The notes under the pieces are model-generated. The model saw only the letters and a program-made list of their open reading frames with translations, was not told where the DNA came from and searched no databases. A stretch of DNA of 64,000 nt from positions 62,001 to 126,000 of the forward strand of contig NZ_JAIUJY010000006.1 in assembly GCF_020166105.1 (NCBI RefSeq). Reading direction: 5' to 3'. This document shows, piece after piece, positions 7,940 to 16,593 of this stretch. The stretch comes from Blastococcus sp. LR1. GTDB lineage: Bacteria; Actinomycetota; Actinomycetes; Mycobacteriales; Geodermatophilaceae. The position numbers were made by a program, and so were the translations under genes. The stretch's first letter is position 1. Every line of letters begins with the position of its first letter.

Positions 7940-8623
7940 ATGTCCGCCGCGCTCGGCGTTGTCGCGTCCACCCTCAGCATCGCTCTCGTCTGGCCCCAGG
8001 TCTGGCTCTCCTGCCGGCACGGCCGCACCCTCGGGATGTCGCCCACCAGCACCTGGCTGGCCGTCGCCCTCAACTTCTGCTGGCTCACCTTCGGGCTGCT
8101 CACCGGCGATCCCGCCCAGATCGTCACCAACACCGTCGTCGGCGCGGCCAACACCGCGCTGCTCCTCGCGCTGCTGCTCACCCAGCCGCAGCTGCGCTCG
8201 CGCCGCGCGCTGGCGCGTACGGCGTCCGGGGCGCTGTGCCTCGTCGCGTTCGCCGCGGGCAGCGCCGCGTTCGTCGTCCTCCTCGGCGCCGACCCGGCCG
8301 CGCTCGCCGGCCCGCTCGTCGCCACGGCCTCGCTGGTCGGTGCGGCGGCGTGCCTTCCGCAGCCGCTGAGCCTGCTGCGCGACCGCACGCAGGACGTCTC
8401 CGGTCTCTCGCCGGCACGCTGGATCCTGGGGGCGGGATCGTGCGCCGCGTGGATGGGCTACGGCCTCTCCCTCGGTCAGACGGAGGTGTGGCTGTCGGCC
8501 GCCGTCGGCCTGGTCTGCGCGCTCGTGGTGTGCGGTGTCCTCTTCCGGCCCGCCGGTCAGGTCGCCCAGGTGGTGGAGCTCGGACGCCGGGTCCCCGCAC
8601 GCCTCTCCGCCGTCGCCGCCTGA
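7940..8623 (+). CDS. PQ-loop (SWEET-like) membrane protein with two bundles
   Basis: About 227 aa from ATG 7940; the frame is open upstream and starts at 7877 or 7898 cannot be excluded. Seven hydrophobic segments form two related three-helix bundles. Each carries a PQ-loop-like motif: VWPQVWLSCRHGRTLGMSP in the first, and LPQPLSLLRDRTQDVSGLSP in the second. In the SWEET/PQ-loop superfamily such bundles move sugars or amino acids. Bacterial SemiSWEETs usually have only one bundle and dimerise, so an intramolecular duplication is notable. The second motif shows the same spacing from PQ to SGLSP as the first has to GMSP. No neighbour suggests the substrate. Confidence 0.75.
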   Translation: MSAALGVVASTLSIALVWPQVWLSCRHGRTLGMSPTSTWLAVALNFCWLTFGLLTGDPAQIVTNTVVGAANTALLLALLLTQPQLRSRRALARTASGALCLVAFAAGSAAFVVLLGADPAALAGPLVATASLVGAAACLPQPLSLLRDRTQDVSGLSPARWILGAGSCAAWMGYGLSLGQTEVWLSAAVGLVCALVVCGVLFRPAGQVAQVVELGRRVPARLSAVAA

Positions 8624-8811
8624 GGTCCGTCCGGGGAGCTGTACCGCGCGGCGCATGGCGGCCAGTGCTGCGGTGAAGTCCTCCGGCTTGCCGGGCTGCG
8701 ACGGCAGATCCACAGCAAGCCGACGGTGCAGGCACAGGCCGGCCACAGCCGCGCGACCGACTCTCGACCCCGACGGCTGGGGGAGATCCCGGCCCTGGAG
8801 AAGGAGTGCTC

Positions 8812-9363
8812 GTGCGCAGGAAGCTGATCATCGCCACCACGGCCGGAGTGCTCGGCCTGTCGGGTCTCGCCGTCGCCGTGCCCGCCCTGGCGGCTCCCGG
8901 CGACTCCGGCGGCGGGTCCGCGGTCGAGCGGATCACCGACGCCCTGTCCGGGCTGGTCGACGACGGGTCGCTCACCCAGGACCAGGCCGACGAGGTCGCG
9001 ACCACGCTGAGCGAGGCGGGGGTCGGGCGCGGTGGGCCCCACGGCGGCGGGCCCGGGCTGGAGGCCGCCGCGACCGCGCTCGGCATGACCGAGGACGAGC
9101 TGCGCTCCGCCCTGGAGCCCGACGGCACCACGCTCGCCGACGTCGCCGAGGACGAGGGGGTGCCGGTCGACGATCTCGTCGCCGCGCTCGTGGCGGCCGA
9201 GCGGGAGCGGACGGCGCAGGCGGTCGAGGCCGGCCGGCTTCCCCAGGACGAGGCGGACGAGCGACTGGCCGACGTCGAGGAGCGGGTGACCGAGCGGGTG
9301 AACTCCGACGCGCCGGCGCGCGGGCACGGCGGGCACCCGGGCGGGCGCGGGCCGGGGAACTGA
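8812..9363 (+). CDS. Secreted protein with DUF2680-like helical repeats
   Basis: 183 aa from GTG 8812, with AAGGAG at 8801-8806; an in-frame GTG at 8806 overlaps that site. A classic signal peptide (RRKLIIATTAGVLGLSGLAV, cleavage near ALAAPG) directs export. The mature part has two related helical units, DDGSLTQDQADEVATTL and GRLPQDEADERLADVEERV, with a third divergent unit around GMTEDELRSALEPDGTTLAD. Such units recall the YckD/DUF2680 type of small secreted repeats. The tail is Gly/His-rich and might bind metal. Function unknown. Confidence 0.75.
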   Translation: MRRKLIIATTAGVLGLSGLAVAVPALAAPGDSGGGSAVERITDALSGLVDDGSLTQDQADEVATTLSEAGVGRGGPHGGGPGLEAAATALGMTEDELRSALEPDGTTLADVAEDEGVPVDDLVAALVAAERERTAQAVEAGRLPQDEADERLADVEERVTERVNSDAPARGHGGHPGGRGPGN

Positions 9364-9429
9364 CCGGATCGCGGGTGCCGCCGGCCGAGCAGGGCGGCGG
9401 CACCGCGCGAGGCGTCGTAGCCTGCCGCC

Positions 9430-10308
9430 ATGCCGCCGCAGCTCCTCGAGATCCGTTCCGCCCACGACGTGCCGGTGACCGTCTACCGGTGGGATCCGGC
9501 CGGCCCGCCGCGCGGCATCGTGCAACTGGCCCACGGGATGGGGGAGCACCTGCTGCGCTACGAGGCGCTGGCGGCGAACCTCACCGACGCCGGGTTCGTC
9601 GTCGTCGGCCAGGACCACCGCGGGCACGGCGCGACCGCGCAGGACGGGCACCAGGGCGAGCTGGGCGAGGGCGGCTGGGACGAGCTGGTCCGCGATATCG
9701 GCCGGGTGAGCGAGCTGGTGCGCGCCGACCACCCCGACCTGCCGCTGGTGCTGCTCGGGCACAGCATGGGGTCCTTCGCCGCCCAGCAGTACGTGCTCGA
9801 CGCCAGCCGCGAGCTCGCCGGGCTGGTCCTCAGCGGCACGACCACCCTGGACCTGCTGGAGCCCGCGCTCGACCTCGACGGGCCGACCGACCTGTCGGCG
9901 TTCAACGCGCCGTTCGCGCCGGCCCGCACCGACTACGACTGGCTCTCCCGCGACGAGGCGCAGGTCGACGCCTACGTCGCCGACCCCCGCTGCGGATTCG
10001 GGCTGTCCGCGCCCGACAACAAGCAGATGTTCGTCTCCGCCCGGCAGATGGCCGATCCGGAGCGGCTCCGCGGGCTCCGCACCGACCTGCCGGTCTACGT
10101 GGTCGTCGGCGACGCCGATCCGCTGAACGGACAGCTCACCCTGGTGCACGCCCTCGTCCAGCGGCTGCAGGAGAACGGACTGACCGATGTGACGCTCCAG
10201 TCCTACGAGGGGGCCCGGCACGAGGTCTTCAACGAGACCAACCGGGCCGAGGTCGTCGCCGACCTGATCGCGTGGCTGGACCGGGTCGTACCGGGGAGCC
10301 GGGCATGA
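9430..10308 (+). CDS. α/β hydrolase, monoacylglycerol-lipase type
   Basis: 292 aa. The oxyanion-loop region is VQLAHGMGEHLLRYEALAA and the nucleophile elbow is GHSMGS at ~113-118. The acidic residue is in VVVGDADPLNG and the histidine in YEGARHEVFNE near the C-terminus. The order and the conserved HGMGEH segment match bacterial monoacylglycerol lipases (serine aminopeptidase S33, Hydrolase_4). It is cytoplasmic, with no signal peptide. The ATGA at its end overlaps the start of a 54-aa ORF, suggesting a two-gene transcript. The exact ester substrate is unknown. Confidence 0.88.
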   Translation: MPPQLLEIRSAHDVPVTVYRWDPAGPPRGIVQLAHGMGEHLLRYEALAANLTDAGFVVVGQDHRGHGATAQDGHQGELGEGGWDELVRDIGRVSELVRADHPDLPLVLLGHSMGSFAAQQYVLDASRELAGLVLSGTTTLDLLEPALDLDGPTDLSAFNAPFAPARTDYDWLSRDEAQVDAYVADPRCGFGLSAPDNKQMFVSARQMADPERLRGLRTDLPVYVVVGDADPLNGQLTLVHALVQRLQENGLTDVTLQSYEGARHEVFNETNRAEVVADLIAWLDRVVPGSRA

Positions 10309-10469
10309 GCGAGAGCCCGTACGCGATCCCGGCCGAGGAGCTGCTGACGCCGGTGGCCGCCGCCGACCAGGTGGAGGGCCAGGCGCTGCCGGAGGTTCCC
10401 GCGACCGGGTGGTCGGGGGACCCGCTGCGTCACGCCGACGGAGGGGCCGGCGACGCTGACGGCGACTGA
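10305..10469 (+). CDS. 54-aa acidic hypothetical protein coupled to the lipase
   Basis: An ORF begins in the ATGA overlap with the lipase gene and encodes 54 aa (MSESPYAIPAEELLTPVAAA...), strongly acidic, with a Gly/Asp-rich tail and no hydrophobic segment. Its last 40 bp overlap the 3' end of the convergent beta-lactamase-family gene. The tight start overlap supports translation, but I recognise no family. Confidence 0.5.
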   Translation: MSESPYAIPAEELLTPVAAADQVEGQALPEVPATGWSGDPLRHADGGAGDADGD

Positions 10470-11890
10470 GCCCATCCGTTCCGCGTCATCGCCGACCGGC
10501 GACGGCGGAACTCCTCGACCGGCACGCTGGTCACCCCGGCCAGTCGCAGCGAGACCACGCGCCCGGTCGCGTCCCGCCGCACCGGCACCGGCTCACCGGA
10601 GGCGCCGAAGCCGGGCTGCGGCGCGACGAGCAGGGTGTCGCCGTCGACGATCTGCAGCTCCTCGACCGTGGGCAGCGGATCGGGCGCGGTGGGCCGCAGG
10701 AGCACGAGCCGGCCGCCGAGCTCGGCGACGTCCAGCAGACCCCACAGGCTGGCGAACCGCCCCGTGAAGGATGCCGGGTCCGCACCGGGCGGCGGGGAGG
10801 GGAGCTCCGCGCGCGGGGTCAGGGCGACGTCGACCAGCTTCACCAGGCCGACGGCGAGGTCGTGCGCGGGACCGTCGATCGCGTTGGTCAGCACGGTGAC
10901 CACGAGCTGCCTCACCGGGTCGACCAGCGTCAGGGTGATGTGCCCGGGGAAGCCGCCGCTGTGGCCGACCAGCTCCCGGTCGCCGACGGTCTGCAGGATC
11001 ATGCCGAGGCCGTACCGGCCGACCTCGGTGCCGTAGGCGGTGACCACCGACTCCAGCCGCTGCATCAGCCGCTTCGAGTCGTCGGTCAGCAGCCGCTCGT
11101 CGCCGAGCACGTGCGCGGCGCCGTAGGCGGAGAGCTCCTCGGCGGTGGAGAAGAAGCCGGTGGCCGCGGCCATCGCGCGGGTGTCGACGTGCTCGATCGT
11201 CTCCCGGGAGTCCTCGCCCGTCAGCAGCCCGGTGTGCCCGGTCGCGTACTCGTCGGCGCGCGCGGGGTCGAACTCCGGTCCGGTCCGGGTCAGCCCCAGC
11301 GGCGCGAGGACCGCGGCGCGGCAGTGCTCGGCGAAGGAGGTGCCCGTCACCGCCTCGATCGCCAGACCGAGGAGCGCGTAGCCGACGTTGGAGTACTTGA
11401 AGTGCTCGTTGCGCGCGTGCACCGTGCCGGCCCGGCGCACGAGGTCGACCAGTCCGGCGCGGTCGGGGAACGGGATCCCGAGCTGCCAGAAGTCGGCGTC
11501 CTCGCCGTCGCGGATCACCCCGGCCTGATGGCCGAGCAGCTCGCGCAGCGTGGCCCGACCGGCGGGCGCGCCGGCCAGCTCCGGGACGTGCTGCGCGATC
11601 GGGTCGTCCAGTCGCAGCCCGCCGGCCTCGACCAGCTGGAGGACGGCGGTGGCGGTGAAGGTCTTGGAGTGCGAGGCGATGCGGAACAGGTGCTGGGTGG
11701 TCAGCGGCGCACCGGTGCCGACGTCGGCGACGCCGATCGCGGCCGACAGCACCAGCTCGCCGCCGGAGCGGATCGCCACCTGCACGCCCGGGACCCGGCG
11801 GTGCGCGGCCTGCGCCTCGACCCAGGAGCGGAGGTAGTCGGCCGCAGCGCGGACGGTCGCCGTCTGCGTCGCGAGTCGGTCGGTCGTCAC
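10430..11890 (-). CDS. Serine beta-lactamase family hydrolase (class C / esterase type)
   Basis: 486 aa from GTG 11890, chosen because GTGA overlaps the stop of the 56-aa membrane ORF upstream. The serine penicillin-recognising fold is marked by SHSKT (SxxK), YSN (YxN) and HSGG (HxG). There is no signal peptide, so it is probably an esterase or D-amino-peptide hydrolase acting inside the cell, not a secreted beta-lactamase. A C-terminal ~130-residue beta-rich extension (PPPGADPASFTGRF onward) is typical of the long members. The final residues overlap the convergent 54-aa ORF. Confidence 0.85.
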   Translation of the reverse strand: MTTDRLATQTATVRAAADYLRSWVEAQAAHRRVPGVQVAIRSGGELVLSAAIGVADVGTGAPLTTQHLFRIASHSKTFTATAVLQLVEAGGLRLDDPIAQHVPELAGAPAGRATLRELLGHQAGVIRDGEDADFWQLGIPFPDRAGLVDLVRRAGTVHARNEHFKYSNVGYALLGLAIEAVTGTSFAEHCRAAVLAPLGLTRTGPEFDPARADEYATGHTGLLTGEDSRETIEHVDTRAMAAATGFFSTAEELSAYGAAHVLGDERLLTDDSKRLMQRLESVVTAYGTEVGRYGLGMILQTVGDRELVGHSGGFPGHITLTLVDPVRQLVVTVLTNAIDGPAHDLAVGLVKLVDVALTPRAELPSPPPGADPASFTGRFASLWGLLDVAELGGRLVLLRPTAPDPLPTVEELQIVDGDTLLVAPQPGFGASGEPVPVRRDATGRVVSLRLAGVTSVPVEEFRRRRSAMTRNGWAQSPSASPAPPSA

Positions 11891-12057
11891 CGGCCCGGAG
11901 GCAGGGCCTGGTCGTTGCGCTTGACCCAGCCGATCGCGGCGGTGCCCGCGAAGAACAGGACCCCGACCACGGCCAGCCAGAACAGCCCCTTCACCACCGC
12001 GCCGATCACGGTCACGACGAGCCACACGACGAGCAGGAGTCCGATCAGGCGCCACAT
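11887..12057 (-). CDS. 56-aa two-helix membrane protein
   Basis: ATG 12057 opens a 56-aa ORF with two hydrophobic helices (LIGLLLVVWLVVTVIGAVV and LFWLAVVGVLFFAGTAAI) and the polar tail GWVKRNDQALPPGR. Its TGA lies inside a GTGA overlap with the start of the beta-lactamase-family gene, so the two are probably translated together. It may anchor or regulate that enzyme, which is inferred from position only. Confidence 0.7.
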   Translation of the reverse strand: MWRLIGLLLVVWLVVTVIGAVVKGLFWLAVVGVLFFAGTAAIGWVKRNDQALPPGR

Positions 12058-12079
12058 GGCTCCACCGTAGGCCTGGCCG

Positions 12080-13609
12080 CTAGCAGCCCACGCCGGTGAG
12101 GTCGTCGTCGCGGACCGCGCCGTCGGCGGTGGTCACCGAGTACCCGGAGCAGAAGTAGAAGGACAGGTTCTCGTCCCGCTCCAGCACGATCGGCCGCCAG
12201 GTGCCGGTGGCGTCCGGCTCGAGGTACGAGAGCCGCGTGCCGAGCAGCACGTCGTCGGCGGTCGCGTCGTGCTGCAGGTACTTCGCCAGCCAGGCCTGGG
12301 TGTAGACGCTGGAGACCGCCTGTCCGTAGCGGGAGGCCGGGAGGACCAGGGGGATGTCGGTGTACTCGAGGTGGGTCGAGGCGCGCGGCACGACGACCAT
12401 CGAGTCCACGCCCTCGGCGGTCCAGGCGTCGTAGCCGGTGGCGAGCTCCCGGCGCGGATCGGGCGCCTCCGTGGGCGAGCCGGCTCCGGCGTCGTCGAAC
12501 AGCCCGGAGTTGGCGAAGTAGGGCGCCACGGTGAACCCGTACTCCGACTGCAGTCCGAGCGCCGGAACGACCGGACGGGACTCCCCGAGGGCGTCGAACT
12601 CGTCCTCGCCGCGGATCGACGCCGCCGCCTGCAGCTTGTCCAGCGCGACGACGGTCTGGATCCGCTCGTCGATGCCCTGGAGGTAGGAGACGGCGAGCGC
12701 GCCGAGCGAGTGCCCCACGACGGCCAGCCGGGTGGTGCGGCCCGGCGTCACCGACTCGGGGTCGGGGGAGCGGTCGAAGGCGGCGTGCAGCGGGTTGAAG
12801 GCGTCGACCGGCGCGCTGCCGGCCGACGGGTTCGCGTAGGGCTGATCTGGGGTGGAGAGGAAGAAGTCGATGGCGTCCTGGGTGCCGTAGACGAAGTTCG
12901 ACGTCTGCTGGAACGGCACACCCGGGCAGCCGGTCTCCTCGCCGGCGAGGGGGGCCGCGCCGAACGAGCAGAACGGGAGGTCGGCGGGGTCGCCCTGGTG
13001 CGGAAAGGTCTCGCTCCGGCCCTGCCCCTGCACGTCGTAGGTGAGGACGACGTAGCCGCGCTCGGCGAGGTCCTGGGCCAGCCACCAGTACATCCGCTCG
13101 CTGCCCTGCACCGAGCCGGTGGTGAGGACGACGCCGGGGAAGGGGCCCTCCAGCGCCTCGCCGGTGTACGGGTCGGTGGCGCCCGGGAGCGGGGAGAAGA
13201 CGTCGCCCTGGATGAGCGCGCCGTACCGGTTCGTGAACTGCACCGGGGTGATCTCGCCGCGGGTGCCGTCCCAGTCCGCGCGGTAGGGGTTTCCGCTGTT
13301 CCAGCCCGGCACGAGCAGGCCGGGGGTGAGCGCCGGCCTGTTGGGGCGGGCGGCCTGCGCCAGCAGATCGCCGGCGTGCTGCGGCGTCGTCGCCTCCACC
13401 AGGGCGGGCAGGTAACCGGGGGAGAGCTGCCCGTCGGGCGCTGTCTGCCGGCCGTAGGCGTCGGCGATGTTCTGCGCGTCCCGCGCCAGGGCCCCGGGCG
13501 ACCCGGGAGCGGGGTCGCCGGGTGCGGCGGAGGCGCCGGAGGCGCTGCCGACGACGACGGCCACGGCGGCGCCGAGGGCGAGTGCGGCACGGGGGAGGGG
13601 GCGGCGCAT
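12080..13609 (-). CDS. Secreted α/β hydrolase (lipase/esterase-like)
   Basis: 509 aa from ATG 13609, with GAGGAG seven bases upstream. An actinobacterial signal peptide (MRRPLPRAALALGAAVAVVV, cleaved near ASAAPG) is followed by a hydrolase core. This has a strand GVVLTTGSVQGSERMYWWLA, then YVVLTYDVQGQGRSE, and the nucleophile elbow GHSLGA. A candidate catalytic His is in ASTHLEYTD. Four cysteines in the mature part, including a terminal GVGC, may form disulphides. The size and the large insert around the lid region set it apart from small lipases. It is divergent from the aldo/keto reductase gene across a 115-bp shared promoter region. Confidence 0.85.
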   Translation of the reverse strand: MRRPLPRAALALGAAVAVVVGSASGASAAPGDPAPGSPGALARDAQNIADAYGRQTAPDGQLSPGYLPALVEATTPQHAGDLLAQAARPNRPALTPGLLVPGWNSGNPYRADWDGTRGEITPVQFTNRYGALIQGDVFSPLPGATDPYTGEALEGPFPGVVLTTGSVQGSERMYWWLAQDLAERGYVVLTYDVQGQGRSETFPHQGDPADLPFCSFGAAPLAGEETGCPGVPFQQTSNFVYGTQDAIDFFLSTPDQPYANPSAGSAPVDAFNPLHAAFDRSPDPESVTPGRTTRLAVVGHSLGALAVSYLQGIDERIQTVVALDKLQAAASIRGEDEFDALGESRPVVPALGLQSEYGFTVAPYFANSGLFDDAGAGSPTEAPDPRRELATGYDAWTAEGVDSMVVVPRASTHLEYTDIPLVLPASRYGQAVSSVYTQAWLAKYLQHDATADDVLLGTRLSYLEPDATGTWRPIVLERDENLSFYFCSGYSVTTADGAVRDDDLTGVGC

Positions 13610-13724
13610 GCGAACTCCTCGACGATGAGGGCGGGCTGTGCCGTGTTCCAACGAGCCGCCACGGATCCGGTTACCGGTCGACACAGGTACTGCGGCGAGT
13701 GCGGTCGGCGACGAGGATCGGCTC

Positions 13725-14756
13725 ATGCCCTACGCAGCAGCCGACGACCGCTACGACTCGATGAGCTACCGGCGCACCGGGCGCAGCGGCCTGGACCTTC
13801 CCGTCATCAGCCTCGGGCTCTGGCACAACTTCGGCGACGACGTCCCCCTCGACCGGCAGCGGGCCATCCTGCGGCGGGCCTTCGACGTCGGGGTCACCCA
13901 CTTCGACCTGGCCAACAACTACGGCCCGCCCCACGGCAGCGCCGAGACCAACTTCGGCCGGCACCTGGCCGACGACTTCCGCCCCTACCGGGACGAGCTG
14001 GTGATCAGCACCAAGGCCGGCTACGACATGTGGCCCGGCCCCTACGGCCAGGGTGGTGGCTCCCGGAAGTACCTGCTGTCCAGCCTGGACCAGTCGCTCA
14101 CCCGGATGGGCCTGGAGTACGTCGACATCTTCTACTCCCACCGCCCCGACCCGACGACGCCGCTCGAGGAGACGATGGGGGCGCTGGACACCGCCGTCCG
14201 CTCGGGGAAGGCGCTCTACGCCGGCATCTCCTCCTACTCGCCGGAGGACACCGTCAAGGCCGCAGCGATCCTGGCCGGCCTCGGGACGCCGCTGCTGATC
14301 CACCAGCCGTCGTACTCGATGCTCAACCGCTGGATCGAGACCGAGGGGCTGCTCGACACGCTCGCCGACGTCGGTGCCGGGTGCATCGCGTTCTCCCCGC
14401 TGGCCCAGGGGATGCTCACCGACAAGTACCTCGGCGGCGTGCCGGAGGGGTCACGGGCCAGTCAGGGCAAGTCGCTGTCGACCGACTTCCTCAGCGAGGA
14501 GGCCCTCGGCCACGTGCGCGCGCTGGACGAGATCGCGACCGGCCGCGGGCAGAGCCTGGCGCAGATGGCGCTGGCCTGGGCGCTGCGCGACGAGCGGGTG
14601 ACCACGGTGCTGGTGGGGGCGAGCAGCGTCGGCCAGCTGGAGCAGAACGTCGGCGCGCTGGCGAACCTCGACTTCTCCGCGGACGAGCTGGCCGCCATCG
14701 ACCAGCACGCCGTCGACAGCGGGATCGACCTCTGGGAGGCGCCGCGGACCGCCTGA
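13725..14756 (+). CDS. yghZ: Aldo/keto reductase, YghZ/MgrA type
   Basis: 343 aa from ATG 13725; an in-frame ATG at 13638 would add an unlikely leader. NADPH-dependent (β/α)8 reductase. The sites seen are FDLANNYGPPHGSAE (catalytic Asp and Tyr), ISTKAGYDMWPGPYG (Lys) and FYSHRPDP (His). The GYDMWPGPYG and SRKYLLSSLDQSLTRMGLEY segments are hallmarks of the YghZ/AKR14 group, which reduces L-glyceraldehyde 3-phosphate and methylglyoxal. The length matches the family. A terminator follows. A detoxification role is likely but not shown. Confidence 0.92.
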   Translation: MPYAAADDRYDSMSYRRTGRSGLDLPVISLGLWHNFGDDVPLDRQRAILRRAFDVGVTHFDLANNYGPPHGSAETNFGRHLADDFRPYRDELVISTKAGYDMWPGPYGQGGGSRKYLLSSLDQSLTRMGLEYVDIFYSHRPDPTTPLEETMGALDTAVRSGKALYAGISSYSPEDTVKAAAILAGLGTPLLIHQPSYSMLNRWIETEGLLDTLADVGAGCIAFSPLAQGMLTDKYLGGVPEGSRASQGKSLSTDFLSEEALGHVRALDEIATGRGQSLAQMALAWALRDERVTTVLVGASSVGQLEQNVGALANLDFSADELAAIDQHAVDSGIDLWEAPRTA

Positions 14757-14778
14757 CCAGCGGCCTCTCGACCGGTGC

Positions 14779-14810
14779 GCGCCCGTGATCCGTGTCACGA
14801 TCACGGGCGC
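14779..14810 (+). terminator. Terminator after yghZ
   Basis: GCGCCCGTGATC (14779-14790) pairs perfectly with 14799-14810 across an 8-nt loop, 20 bp after the stop codon. Confidence 0.75.
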
Positions 14811-14945
14811 AGCAGCGTTCCCGCGCGTTTTCCGGGTTCGGAGACGAGAAAGTCCGGTCGTCGCCGTGACCGGGACGCGGCGGAGCCGTTGGTGCTACCG
14901 ACGCGCCCTCCGGTGCGTCAGTCCTTCAGAGACGAGGGAGCACGC

Positions 14946-15821
14946 GTGGCCGACGACCAGGACCAGCCGAACATCCTCCAGCGCCTCATCCAGTGGCGCG
15001 TGGGTGCCGCGATGGAGCCGCACCCGCCGAACGAGACGGTGATGAAGCTCCAGCAGCCGCTCTGGGACCTGCTGGAGAAGTACTACTTCCGGGTCGAGGT
15101 CGACGGCTGGGAGCGGGTGCCCGACCGCACCTGCCTGGCGATCGGGGTGCACTCCGGTGGCGCGCTGACCATGGACGCCTGGACGCTGGTGAACGCCTGG
15201 CAGAAGCACTTCGAGGGCAAGCGGACCCTGCACGGCACCGCGCACGACGTGCTCCTGGCCGCGCCCGGCCTCGGCGACTACTTCCGGGCGGTCGGCGTGA
15301 TCGCCGCGAACCGGAAGAGCGTGGGAGCAGCGCTGGAGCGGGGTGAGGACGTCGTCGTCTGGCCCGGCGGCGAGGTCGACGCGATGCGCAGCTGGTGGAA
15401 GCGCGACGTCGCCACCCTGGGCGGGCGCACCGGCTTCGTGAAGCAGGCCATCCGCTCCGGCGTCCCGATCCTGCCGGTGGCGACCGTCGGCGGGCACGAC
15501 ACCGTGTTCGTGCTGTCCGAGGGCAAGTGGCTGGCCAACGCCCTCGACAAGGTCACCGGGCTCAAGAAGACGCTGCGCGGCGCGAACCTGCCGATCATCG
15601 CGGGTTTCCCGTTCCCGATCGCCGTGGAGATCCTCCCGGCGCACGTGCCGCTGCCGGCCAAGATCCGCACCGAGATCCTGGACCCGATCGAGGTCGACAC
15701 CGATCCCGAGCGCGCCGACGACAAGGCCTACGTGCAGAAGATCTACGACGAGGTGGAGTCGGTCATCCAGGCCGGCATGGACCGGCTGGCGGCCAAGCGG
15801 ACCCTCCCGGTGCTCGGCTGA
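14946..15821 (+). CDS. PlsC-like acyltransferase domain protein
   Basis: 291 aa from GTG 14946, supported by GAGGGAG five bases upstream. The motif I position reads AIGVHSGGALTMDAW, where the usual NHxSxxD is loosened to H followed by a later Asp. The substrate-binding block is VVWPGGEVDAMRSWWKRD, equivalent to the E/GxR motif. Then comes GFVKQAIRSGVPILPVATVG. This pattern matches a mycobacterial/actinobacterial branch of 1-acylglycerol-phosphate acyltransferase-like membrane proteins acting on glycerolipids. It is first in a short run with two small genes that overlap each other. Confidence 0.8.
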   Translation: MADDQDQPNILQRLIQWRVGAAMEPHPPNETVMKLQQPLWDLLEKYYFRVEVDGWERVPDRTCLAIGVHSGGALTMDAWTLVNAWQKHFEGKRTLHGTAHDVLLAAPGLGDYFRAVGVIAANRKSVGAALERGEDVVVWPGGEVDAMRSWWKRDVATLGGRTGFVKQAIRSGVPILPVATVGGHDTVFVLSEGKWLANALDKVTGLKKTLRGANLPIIAGFPFPIAVEILPAHVPLPAKIRTEILDPIEVDTDPERADDKAYVQKIYDEVESVIQAGMDRLAAKRTLPVLG

Positions 15822-15835
15822 GGCAGGGTGGGGCC

Positions 15836-16045
15836 ATGACAGCGCGCTACGAGTACAAGGTCGAGGAGCTCCGCGAGGGGCTCGTGGGCGGCAAGATGTC
15901 CGGGGGCAAGCTGGAGAAGGTGCTCAACCAGCACGCCCGCGAGGGCTGGCAGCTCAAGGCGATCACCTCGGTCGAGGTGAAGGGGCGCATCGGGCCCGGC
16001 GGGGTGGAGGGCGTGCTCGTCACCTTCGAGCGCCCGGTCGCGTGA
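15836..16045 (+). CDS. DUF4177-like small protein
   Basis: 69 aa. The pattern YEYKVEELREG, then LEKVLNQHAREGWQLKAITS and a final beta strand GVLVTFERPV matches DUF4177, a tiny alpha/beta domain often named from its EGW motif. Its last codons overlap the GTG of the next gene (GTGA), so the two are probably coupled. Function unknown. Confidence 0.85.
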   Translation: MTARYEYKVEELREGLVGGKMSGGKLEKVLNQHAREGWQLKAITSVEVKGRIGPGGVEGVLVTFERPVA

Positions 16046-16593
16046 GGGTGGAGGTTCTCGACGACGAGCGCTGGGTCGCCGAGCACCCGGAGGGCCTCCC
16101 CGTCGACCAGGCCTTCGCGCTCTTCGACGCCTTCCGGCCGCTGCCCGCAGGAGAGATGACCGGCCGGTGGCGGGGGAGCGGTCTGCCCACCGGCTCGCCG
16201 CTCGACGGCCTGCTGGAGTCCTACGGCTGGTACGGCAAGGAGTTCCTCGACGCCGAGACGGTGCACCCGCTGCTCTTTCAGACCCGTTCCGGTCCGAAGC
16301 CGGTGGATCCGGCGCTGATCCCGATGGGCGTGCTGCGGGACCGGCCGGGTCTGGCGCACTCGCGGGTGGCCCGCGCCGCGTTCGGCGCCGTCCGCCCGCT
16401 GCTGACGACGTCGCGCCCCCGCGCGCGGCTGCGCGAGATCGAGCACCGCGGCGTGGTGACCGCGGCGATGGTCTACGACGCGCTGCCGATCATCGACGTC
16501 TTCCGCAGGGTCAGCAGCCGGACCGTGCTGGGGCTGATGGATCTGCGCGGGCTGCCCGACCCGTTCTTCTTCGTGCTCAGGCGGGAGAGCTGA
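16042..16593 (+). CDS. GXWXG / DUF4334 domain protein
   Basis: 183 aa. The N-terminal half has the motif GEMTGRWRGSGLPTG, the GXWXG signature, followed by LLESYGWYGKEF. The C-terminal half (LREIEHRGVVTAAMVYDALP ... IDVFRRV, LGLMDLRGLPDPFFFVLRR) is DUF4334. This two-domain arrangement is the standard form of an uncharacterised, probably soluble, lipocalin-like family. It starts by a GTGA overlap with the DUF4177 gene and ends overlapping the convergent arsC by 17 bp. Confidence 0.88.
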   Translation: MRVEVLDDERWVAEHPEGLPVDQAFALFDAFRPLPAGEMTGRWRGSGLPTGSPLDGLLESYGWYGKEFLDAETVHPLLFQTRSGPKPVDPALIPMGVLRDRPGLAHSRVARAAFGAVRPLLTTSRPRARLREIEHRGVVTAAMVYDALPIIDVFRRVSSRTVLGLMDLRGLPDPFFFVLRRES

